DNA from: Burkholderiales bacterium
GTDB taxonomy: Bacteria > Pseudomonadota > Gammaproteobacteria > Burkholderiales > Burkholderiaceae_C
Assembly (NCBI GenBank): GCA_005789685.1
Contig: SXXD01000019.1
Span: forward strand, 1 to 10,712
Direction: 5' to 3'
DNA length: 10,712 nt
Shown here: positions 1 through 6,548 of the stretch, in pieces
Layout of the letters: the number at the start of each line of letters is the position of its first letter
Numbering within the stretch: position 1 is the first letter of the stretch
The notes under the pieces: model-generated
The model's database searches: none
Told to the model about the DNA's origin: nothing
The model's input: the letters and a program-made list of their open reading frames with translations, nothing else
Made by a program: the position numbers and the translations under genes

Positions 1-2411
1 ACATGGCTCCACGTTGCACCACCTTTTTGTGCCAAGCCAGCAGAGTCTTGAGTCACGATGCCAAGCCCGTCTAAGTGCGCCGCCATGCCCAAGAGCTGAC
101 CGATGGTGATCACACCTGTGCCGCCCACGCCTGCAACCACCACACCATAAGGCTGATGCGCTGTTTCTAAATCGGGTACCACTGGCAAAGGCAAAGTGGG
201 CAAAGTATCCCAACTGAACTTTTGTTCTTTGTTTTTCTTCTTGAGTTGCCCACCTTCAATGCTGATGAAACTGGGACAAAAACCTTTGAGGCAACTGGTA
301 TCTTTGTTGCAAGTATTTTGATTGATGGCTCGTTTGCGTCCAAATTCAGTTTCAAGCGGCTCAACCGACAAACAATTGGACTGAACGCCACAATCGCCAC
401 AGCCTTCACAGACCAACTCATTGATCATGACCCTCACAGCAGGATCTACCATGGTGCCACGCTTGCGACGACGCCGCTTTTCAGTGGCGCAGGTCTGGTC
501 ATAAATAATGACCGTGCAGCCCTTTACTTCGCGCAACATACGCTGCACGGCATCAAGTTCGTCACGGTGATGAACCAATACACCTTCAGCCAAAGCAACG
601 CCGTCGTATTTCTCGGGCTCATCCGTTACAACCTTGATCACCATCGCGCCTTCAGCGCGCATGCTTTGCGCAATTTGAACAACCGAGTGTCCTTCAGCGC
701 GCTCTCCGACCCGTTGACCGCCCGTCATGGCAACCGCATCGTTGTATAAAATTTTGTAAGTGATGTTGACGCCAGCGGCAATGCTTTGGCGGATGGCCAA
801 GATGCCGCTGTGAAAATAAGTGCCATCGCCAATGTTGGCAAACACGTGTTTTTCGTTGCTGAAGTGCTGCTGGCCAATCCAGGGCGTGCCCTCACCCCCC
901 ATTTGCGTAAAGCCAACGGTGCTGCGGTCCATCCACACGCTCATGAAGTGGCAGCCAATGCCCGCCATGGCGCGTGAGCCGTCGGGAACTTTGGTGCTGG
1001 TATTGTGGGGACAACCAGAGCAGAACCAAGGCATGCGATCTGCAGAGGGATTGAGCACCAAACTGTTTTGTGCGCGCTCCTTGGCTTCGATCGTCTGCAG
1101 TAACGCATCGATGCGCGTCAAAATATCAGAGGGCAAATCAAGTTTTTTAAGTCGTTTGGCCAGGGCCTTGGCAATCAAGGTGGGCGTGAGATCGGCATTG
1201 GCGCGCAGCAGTCGATGCGCCATTGGATTGGGCACAGACCACTCGCCGCCAGAGTCATCACCTTCGAGCTCATCAAACTTACCCACAATGCGCGGGCGCT
1301 TTGAATCGGGCCAGTTGTAAAGTTCTTCCTTCAATTGGTATTCAATGATTTGACGTTTTTCTTCAACCACCAAAATCTCTTTCAGGCCTTTGGCAAACTC
1401 ACGCGTGCTTTGCGCCTCAAGTGGCCAAACAACCGAAACCTTGTGAACCCGAATACCCAAGCGTTGGCAGGTCTCGGTGTCTAAACCCAGATCTACCAAG
1501 GCTTGTCGAGTGTCGTTGTAGGCCTTGCCACTGGCCATGATGCCGTAACGGTCGTTGGGGCCTTCTATGACGTTGTGATTCAAACGATTGGCGCGGATGT
1601 AAGCCAGCGCCGCGTACCATTTGTAATCGAACAAGCGGGCCTCTTGATCAAGCGCCGCATCAGGCCACCTGATGTGAACGCCGCTAGGGGGCATTTCAAA
1701 ATCAGGCACAACAATCTTGACCCGGTCGGCATTGATATCGGCAGTAGCGCTAGATTCAACAACTTCTTGAATGGTTTTCATGCCAGACCAGACGCCGGCA
1801 AAACGGCTTAGCGCAATGGCGTGAACACCCAAATCTAAAACCTCTTGAACAGAAGCAGGGAAAAACACTGGCAGGCCACAAGCCTTGAAAATATGATCGC
1901 TTTGGTGCGCTGCTGTGGAGCTTTTGGCAATGTGATCGTCACCAGCGACAGCCAAGACGCCGCCCCACGCCGTGGTGCCGGCCATGTTGGCGTGTTTGAA
2001 CACGTCGGAACAACGGTCCACACCTGGCCCCTTGCCATACCAAATGCCAAAAACGCCATCTAGTTTTTGGCTGCCCGGTGGCGCAAACCCCAACTGTTGG
2101 GTGCCCCACAAGGCTGTGGCCGCGAGCTCTTCGTTCACGCCAGGCTGAAAAACGATGTTGTGTTTTTCAAGGTAAGACTTGGCCTTCCACAAAGCTTGGT
2201 CATAACCGCCCAAAGGCGAGCCGCGGTAGCCGCTAATGAGGGCTCCTGTTCGTTTGCCAGCCAAGGCATCGCGCTCTTGCTGAAGCATTGGCAAGCGAAC
2301 CAGGGCTTGAACGCCACTCATAAAGGCCCGACCAGACTTCAGGCTGTATTTGTCGTCAAGGGTGACATTGGCCAGTGCTTGGCGCAAATGTTCAGGCAAG
2401 GGAGCGTTCAT
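1..2411 (-). CDS. Indolepyruvate ferredoxin oxidoreductase family protein, 3' end outside window
   Basis: Read from the ATG at 2411, the frame stays open without a stop or frameshift for 803 codons and runs off the left edge. In this family 2-oxoacids such as indolepyruvate (from aromatic amino acid breakdown) are oxidatively decarboxylated to acyl-CoA using thiamine diphosphate and iron-sulfur clusters, in the cytoplasm. Visible parts in order: an N-terminal pyrimidine-binding type domain with GYRGSPLGGYDQ near residue 60; a cysteine pair C464-SG-C467; a thiamine diphosphate motif G528-D529-G530 with N557; a ferredoxin-like segment with C668, C671, C674, C680 and then C701, C707, C712-P; and the start of the gamma domain with GVGGTGVITIGQ near residue 760. 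Family members with the subunits fused are roughly 1150-1200 residues, so about a third is missing. Upstream of the ATG is only a weak GAAAG. It starts 48 bases after mltA on the same strand. The family is clear; the exact substrate is not. Confidence 0.95.
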   Translation of the reverse strand, partial: MNAPLPEHLRQALANVTLDDKYSLKSGRAFMSGVQALVRLPMLQQERDALAGKRTGALISGYRGSPLGGYDQALWKAKSYLEKHNIVFQPGVNEELAATALWGTQQLGFAPPGSQKLDGVFGIWYGKGPGVDRCSDVFKHANMAGTTAWGGVLAVAGDDHIAKSSTAAHQSDHIFKACGLPVFFPASVQEVLDLGVHAIALSRFAGVWSGMKTIQEVVESSATADINADRVKIVVPDFEMPPSGVHIRWPDAALDQEARLFDYKWYAALAYIRANRLNHNVIEGPNDRYGIMASGKAYNDTRQALVDLGLDTETCQRLGIRVHKVSVVWPLEAQSTREFAKGLKEILVVEEKRQIIEYQLKEELYNWPDSKRPRIVGKFDELEGDDSGGEWSVPNPMAHRLLRANADLTPTLIAKALAKRLKKLDLPSDILTRIDALLQTIEAKERAQNSLVLNPSADRMPWFCSGCPHNTSTKVPDGSRAMAGIGCHFMSVWMDRSTVGFTQMGGEGTPWIGQQHFSNEKHVFANIGDGTYFHSGILAIRQSIAAGVNITYKILYNDAVAMTGGQRVGERAEGHSVVQIAQSMRAEGAMVIKVVTDEPEKYDGVALAEGVLVHHRDELDAVQRMLREVKGCTVIIYDQTCATEKRRRRKRGTMVDPAVRVMINELVCEGCGDCGVQSNCLSVEPLETEFGRKRAINQNTCNKDTSCLKGFCPSFISIEGGQLKKKNKEQKFSWDTLPTLPLPVVPDLETAHQPYGVVVAGVGGTGVITIGQLLGMAAHLDGLGIVTQDSAGLAQKGGATWSH

Positions 2412-2459
2412 GGTGGGACACTTTCAGTAGCATGTAGACGCAGTGTAGATCGACACGGC

Positions 2460-3629
2460 TTATTTTGGAAGTAAAACCCATGCTCTCATCTCTTGTTTAA
2501 GACGGCCGGCCAATTCGCCGGCTGCGTCGCCAGAGCCTACAAAATAGTCGGCACGCACGGCGCCTACGATGGCGCTGCCAGTATCTTGCGCAAAAACCAG
2601 CCTATTTAAAGAGGTTTGAGGCCCGCCGCTAGAAAGCCAGACCGCAGAACCGTAGGGAATACTGCCAGGATCGACCGCAATGGACCTTCCTGGCGTTAAG
2701 GGGACGCCCATCGCACCTTTAGGGCCCAAAAGAGCATCGGCGCCGAGAAGGGCCTCCTCTTTGAAGAAAATAAAGCGCGGGTTGCGCGCCATGAGCTCAT
2801 TGGTTCTGCGCGGATTTTGAGCAAGCCAAGCCTTGATGCCCGGCCAGGTTGCATCCTTGGTGAGGTTTTGATCGAGCAACCATCGGCCAATGCTTTGATA
2901 AGGGTGCTCGTTGGTGCCGGCGAAGGCTAATCTGATTTGGGTGCGACGGCCATCGCGCTCAGTGAGCCACAAGCGCCCCGACCCCTGAATGTGTAGCACC
3001 ATGGCATCTACGGGGCTGGCAATGTAGGCGATTTCTTTGCCCTTGAGGGCGGCTTGGGCGGCTGGCAATTTGGAAATTTCTTCTCTGCTGTACCAAGGAG
3101 TGCGTGCTTTTAAATTGGCCGGAACGCCATACAAAGGCACTTCAAAGCCAGGCCTTGGCGTTCGAGAGGCTTCAAAAACAGGTTCGTAATAAGCCGTCAA
3201 GAGCCCATTGGCTGGCGCAGCGTTGGCATTTAAATGTTCAACCCGAAAGGGTTGAAAGTTTTCTATCACCCAGGTTTTTTGTAATGCGGAAGGCTGTCCG
3301 TCCAAGCGCCGGACATCGGCACAAAGGCTTTGTGTGTTGGGTAAGTTTCGGGCACAGTTTTGTCGCCAAGCTGCCCACGCTTCGTTGAGGTTGTCGGCGT
3401 TAAAGCCAGGAAGGTCAGACCAGCTGGCCAACAACCAGCGACTTTTGGGCTTGATTAAAACGGTGGGCGCATTTTCAGGCGCAGTCGCCGCCTCAAGCAC
3501 AGTCGCCTTTGGCGGTGTGATGGCGGCTTGTGGCGTTGGCTTTTTCTCTGGAGAAGAGCATGCCGTTAAAAGGAAAACGCCTAAAACAAAGAAGCCGCCT
3601 AAAATCCATGAACCAAGGAGATGATGCAT
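2460..3629 (-). CDS. mltA: Membrane-bound lytic murein transglycosylase A (MltA), lipoprotein
   Basis: MltA cleaves the MurNAc-GlcNAc bond of peptidoglycan, forming 1,6-anhydro ends, from the inner face of the outer membrane. The protein from the ATG at 3629 has 389 residues. It begins with a hydrophobic signal peptide ending in a lipobox LTAC with the lipidated Cys at residue 24. The MltA domain follows (GLLTAYYEP, then HIQGSGRL). The C-terminal 3D domain has VDPGSIPYG, AQD349TGSAI and RAD361YFVG; D361 aligns by pattern with the catalytic Asp308 of E. coli MltA. The frame is open upstream to an ATG at 3803, with another ATG at 3695, but these would put 22-58 extra residues before the signal peptide and lie opposite the small plus-strand gene, so 3629 is preferred. 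No ATG choice has a good Shine-Dalgarno sequence, and the n-region from 3629 has only histidines and no Lys or Arg, so the start is less certain than the gene. Confidence 0.93.
   Translation of the reverse strand: MHHLLGSWILGGFFVLGVFLLTACSSPEKKPTPQAAITPPKATVLEAATAPENAPTVLIKPKSRWLLASWSDLPGFNADNLNEAWAAWRQNCARNLPNTQSLCADVRRLDGQPSALQKTWVIENFQPFRVEHLNANAAPANGLLTAYYEPVFEASRTPRPGFEVPLYGVPANLKARTPWYSREEISKLPAAQAALKGKEIAYIASPVDAMVLHIQGSGRLWLTERDGRRTQIRLAFAGTNEHPYQSIGRWLLDQNLTKDATWPGIKAWLAQNPRRTNELMARNPRFIFFKEEALLGADALLGPKGAMGVPLTPGRSIAVDPGSIPYGSAVWLSSGGPQTSLNRLVFAQDTGSAIVGAVRADYFVGSGDAAGELAGRLKQEMRAWVLLPK
3615..3620 (+). promoter_or_regulatory. Strong Shine-Dalgarno of the small membrane protein gene
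   Basis: AAGGAG lies 7 bases before the ATG at 3628, an ideal spacing. It decides the start against the ATG at 3621, which directly abuts it and opens a different frame of only 29 codons. The other genes in the window have weak or no such site. A TAAAAT at 3600-3605 could be a -10 box, but no convincing -35 box stands in front of it. Confidence 0.7.
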
Positions 3630-3774
3630 GGGTTTGATCTTGTTAGAAGCGTTGTTGGCGTTGTTAATATTGCTGGCGATTGTTTGGTGGACCATGTTTT
3701 CAGGCCGTGACAAGGGCGAGTTGAAGTCTGAAAAGCCAAATGAGCCTGAGCCAAAGGGTCCGCCCAGAGAATGA
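3628..3774 (+). CDS. Small single-pass membrane protein, 48 residues, function unknown
   Basis: I do not recognise a named family. The frame runs from ATG 3628 to TGA 3774. Residues 2-24 form one strongly hydrophobic helix that carries a lone Glu at position 7 and ends with a tryptophan pair (VWWTMF, residues 19-24), as expected at a membrane interface. A polar, charged and proline-rich tail follows (residues 25-48, with GRDKGE and NEPEPKGPPRE). The R27 and K29 just after the helix suggest a cytoplasmic C-terminus. Support for a real gene: an ideal Shine-Dalgarno AAGGAG, a sensible protein architecture, and a hairpin right after the stop. The start overlaps the start of mltA head to head, so its promoter would lie within mltA coding sequence. 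It converges with the response regulator gene. Alternatively the frame is a by-product of the N-terminal extension of mltA, which I consider less likely. Any tie to peptidoglycan remodelling rests on position alone. Confidence 0.72.
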   Translation: MGLILLEALLALLILLAIVWWTMFSGRDKGELKSEKPNEPEPKGPPRE

Positions 3775-3777
3775 AAC

Positions 3778-3794
3778 AAAGACCTGTGGTCTTT
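3778..3794. terminator. Bidirectional hairpin between convergent genes
   Basis: AAAGACC, a TGT loop, then GGTCTTT form a perfect 7-bp stem. It begins 3 bases after the small gene's stop on the plus strand and 9 bases after the response regulator's stop on the minus strand. On the minus strand the stem runs into TTTGTTT, resembling a Rho-independent terminator for the yhdP/kinase/regulator unit. On the plus strand the T run is only three bases. The stem is short and only moderately GC rich, so efficiency is uncertain. Confidence 0.6.
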
Positions 3795-3803
3795 CAGGCG
3801 CAT

Positions 3804-4448
3804 TCAAATCTCCCCCAATAAATTCGCCAATTCGACCGCTGATTTCACGTCCATTTTTTCGAAAACCCGCGATCGATGAACCTCAACCGTTCGCACACTG
3901 ATGTCAAGTTGGTTGGCAATGAGTTTGTTGGGCAAGCCTGCCACCACCAACCGCATCACATCACGCTCTCGATCGGTTAAGTCTTGCAGGCGTGATACCA
4001 AGCCCGCAGTTTGGAGGTGGTCCGCCAAACGCGCATTGGACAAAACCAAGGCTTGTTCCACGCGGTCAACCAAAGCGTTGTCAGAGAATGGCTTTTCGCA
4101 AAAATCAAATGCGCCACGCTTGACACTGTCAACAGCCGTGGGCAAGTCCGCATGCCCTGTTAAAAAAATAACCGGCCAAGTATGTGCCAAGCCGTTACCA
4201 ATGAGTGTCTCAAACAGCGCCAAGCCATTCTGCCCTGGCATTCGAACGTCCAATAAGATGCAGCCCGCTTGGGTGGGCACGGGCGTTCTGGGGCCAGGAA
4301 ACTTTTCTTGTAGCATGCTCTCAAAGGCATCCGCACTTGCGAACGCCTCGCTCATCAGTCGTCGCGAACGCAGCAACCAAGCCATTGCGTCACGAACACT
4401 GGCATCGTCATCAACGATGAAAACACAGGCGTTCAGGGTAGGTTGCAT
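3804..4448 (-). CDS. FixJ-type response regulator with LuxR/NarL-type DNA-binding domain
   Basis: A 214-residue two-component response regulator that should bind DNA after phosphorylation by the kinase encoded just upstream. The receiver domain (about residues 6-125) has the acidic cluster D13-D14-D15, phospho-acceptor D67 in LLDVRMPG, T97 in FLTGHAD and K119 in EKPF. A proline-containing stretch (about 51-58) enlarges the loop before the D67 strand. The C-terminal helix-turn-helix (about 148-214) contains LTDRERDVMRLV and ISVRTVEVHRSRVFEKM, typical of the FixJ/TodT group. The ATG at 4448 is chosen over the in-frame TTG immediately before it. The gap to the kinase stop is 19 bases without a clear Shine-Dalgarno sequence, so translational coupling is plausible. 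The stop is followed directly by an in-frame ATG (3803) belonging to the open upstream extension of mltA, and then by a hairpin. Target genes are unknown. Confidence 0.93.
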   Translation of the reverse strand: MQPTLNACVFIVDDDASVRDAMAWLLRSRRLMSEAFASADAFESMLQEKFPGPRTPVPTQAGCILLDVRMPGQNGLALFETLIGNGLAHTWPVIFLTGHADLPTAVDSVKRGAFDFCEKPFSDNALVDRVEQALVLSNARLADHLQTAGLVSRLQDLTDRERDVMRLVVAGLPNKLIANQLDISVRTVEVHRSRVFEKMDVKSAVELANLLGEI

Positions 4449-4467
4449 CAATAGATTTTAGCGTTGC

Positions 4468-6528
4468 TCACAGCTCAGGGGCTGTGGGAAGGGTAAAGCG
4501 AAACAGGGTGCCACAGGGCTCTTGTGCTTCGAAAGCCAAGTGACCGCCATGTTGCTCGACAACGGTTCGGCAAAGGCTGAGGCCCAGCCCCATGCCTTCT
4601 GCCTTGGTGGTGAAGAAGGGCGTGAACAATTGCTGCGCAATGTCTGGCGAAATTCCCATCCCCATGTCAATGACGGAAAACTCAACCCAACCATGTGAGT
4701 CGCCAGATGTCGCCCTTTTAACTTGAAGTGTGAGGAGTCGCTTGCGGCAGTTGGGGTGGTCCATGGCCTGCATGCCATTGCGCGCTAAATTCAACAAGAC
4801 TTGCTCGACCATGGTTCGGTCACACAAAATAGGCGATAAGCGCTCATCCAATTTGGTATCGATGCGAACTTGCAATTTGTGAGCTTGCAATTGCACAAGC
4901 GGCATCACGGCATCAATGATGGCCTGGGGGCTGACGATTTCTCTGTCTTGGTCACGCCGCCTGACGAAATCATGAACGCTGTTAATGACCTTGCCAGCAC
5001 GCCCTGCTTGCTCAGAAATTCTTTCAAAGGCCATTTGAAGATCGCTCAATGGCGGCCGCGTGTCGCTGAATTCAGGCTGCCGCATCAGATTTAAAGAACC
5101 CGTTGCATAGCTTGAAATGGCGGCCAGCGGTTGGTTCAACTCATGGCTTAAAAGTGAAGCCATCTCGCCCACCGTCGCCAGTCGCGCGGTAGCCTGTAGG
5201 CGCTCTTGACTAGAGCGTGAAAGCTCTTCAATGCGGCGTTGTTCGCTGATGTCCAAAAATGCACTCATCCAACCGGTTTGTTGCCCTAAGACGTTGATCA
5301 AGGGGGCTTCAAAAATAAGGACCGGAAAACGCGAACCGTCTTTTCTCACAAAAACCGACTCAAACCCTTCACGCGGTGGTGAATTGCCAGCCAATCGAAC
5401 CGCTTGTCGCTGCTGATACTCCCCAACCATTTCGGGCGGCCAATAAGGCATGGGTGCTGACTTCCCTAGAATTTGCTCGGCATCAAACCCCACCATCTGA
5501 CAAAACGCGGGATTCACATACGTGATTCGACCTTTCAAATCTCGCGCACGCAAACCCGTGACCAAGGAGTTCTCCATGGCTTTTCGAAAGGCCAGCGCAT
5601 CGGCCAAGTCGCGTTCCGCTTTAAGTCGGCGTCGAGAATCTTTCACCAGCAAAACCAAAACGGAAACCAAGGCAATCGACATCGCCAAGACCAAGGCAGG
5701 CAAGATGTTTGGAAACCGATCGGGTGCAACGCGCCGACCATCCATTCGAAGCATCAGCGTTATGCCTGGCAAGTCCAGTAACTGAGTTGCAGTGAACAGC
5801 CGTTTGGCGCGTGGCAAAGTACCGTGAACGGCAAGTCGCGTCCCATCGGGCTCAATGAAAGAAATTTCATTGCGACGACCATAGGTCTCGCCCAATTCTG
5901 TGGCCAGAACCTCTTGAAGCCCGTAAGTTAAAAGCGTAAATCCGACGGCACGCCCCTGCATGAGAACAGGCAGGCACATTTCCATCACCTCTAAACCAAT
6001 GCCATTGGCTTGTGGCACAAAGTAACTTCGCGAATAGGCGGGACCATTAAGGCGCTTTGAACGCAAACACGTTTGAACGATTTCGGCCTGCTCATTCATT
6101 CGCGTTTGATCGTCAAACAAAATTGGCTTAAATGGAGAGACAGAGGTATCTAAGATCAAGCCTTGCAGATCTCTTCTTTCAACTCGAAGCCAAGCCCTGT
6201 TTTGACTCAACAGAAGTGGCACTTCTGCTTGCCATAATTTGGAGGGCAGTGACTTAAGCTGTAAGGTTTGCAGGCTCACAATGTGCCTGTTGAAACCATT
6301 GCGAATGTCAGTCACGGCATCTGCCGTATCACGGTCTAATTCCGCTTGATATTGACTGGCCTCATACCGACCCGCAAGCCAAACCAAGGTCACCAAAAGC
6401 GCAACGACCAGTCCAAACAAGGCAAGCCACAATGAAAAGCGACGGTCGGTAAATGAGCGCGTGGCAGATTTGAAAAAGGTCCACAGAAGATGCGTGTTTT
6501 GCAAAGGTAAAGAGTCAGTTGGCGTCAT
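4468..6528 (-). CDS. Membrane-bound PAS sensor histidine kinase
   Basis: A 686-residue inner-membrane kinase, the evident partner of the response regulator that follows it. Layout from the ATG at 6528: a first transmembrane helix (about 33-53), a periplasmic region of about 220 residues (54-273), a second helix (about 275-295), a PAS domain (about 311-430, with GRITYVNPAFCQMVGF), a HisKA domain with phospho-acceptor H462 in LLSHELNQPLAA, and an ATPase domain with N584 in LNLARNGMQAM, D621 in DMGMGI and the glycine box GMGLGL (about 645-650). This resembles the DctB/FixL class of kinases paired with FixJ-type regulators. The periplasmic part should be the sensor, but its ligand is not evident. 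The frame extends 24 codons further to a TTG at 6600 inside yhdP; I chose 6528 because it is an ATG 20 bases after the yhdP stop and leaves a normal N-terminus. No clear Shine-Dalgarno sequence precedes it, which again suggests coupling. Confidence 0.93.
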   Translation of the reverse strand: MTPTDSLPLQNTHLLWTFFKSATRSFTDRRFSLWLALFGLVVALLVTLVWLAGRYEASQYQAELDRDTADAVTDIRNGFNRHIVSLQTLQLKSLPSKLWQAEVPLLLSQNRAWLRVERRDLQGLILDTSVSPFKPILFDDQTRMNEQAEIVQTCLRSKRLNGPAYSRSYFVPQANGIGLEVMEMCLPVLMQGRAVGFTLLTYGLQEVLATELGETYGRRNEISFIEPDGTRLAVHGTLPRAKRLFTATQLLDLPGITLMLRMDGRRVAPDRFPNILPALVLAMSIALVSVLVLLVKDSRRRLKAERDLADALAFRKAMENSLVTGLRARDLKGRITYVNPAFCQMVGFDAEQILGKSAPMPYWPPEMVGEYQQRQAVRLAGNSPPREGFESVFVRKDGSRFPVLIFEAPLINVLGQQTGWMSAFLDISEQRRIEELSRSSQERLQATARLATVGEMASLLSHELNQPLAAISSYATGSLNLMRQPEFSDTRPPLSDLQMAFERISEQAGRAGKVINSVHDFVRRRDQDREIVSPQAIIDAVMPLVQLQAHKLQVRIDTKLDERLSPILCDRTMVEQVLLNLARNGMQAMDHPNCRKRLLTLQVKRATSGDSHGWVEFSVIDMGMGISPDIAQQLFTPFFTTKAEGMGLGLSLCRTVVEQHGGHLAFEAQEPCGTLFRFTLPTAPEL

Positions 6529-6548
6529 GAGCAAAACACGCGCAAGGC

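Noticed and set aside
222..749. Plus-strand open frame of 175 codons
   Set aside because: It lies wholly opposite the iron-sulfur and thiamine diphosphate regions of the oxidoreductase, whose motifs are unmistakable. It has no recognisable domain.
3621..3710. Alternative plus-strand ATG at 3621 in another frame
   Set aside because: It directly abuts the AAGGAG with no spacing and encodes only 29 codons of unremarkable sequence.
3901..4461. Plus-strand open frame of 186 codons
   Set aside because: It is antisense to almost the whole response regulator gene, which has all its expected catalytic and DNA-binding residues.
4458..4778. Minus-strand open frame of 106 codons
   Set aside because: It is out of frame within the kinase ATPase domain, which carries the D621 and glycine box motifs.
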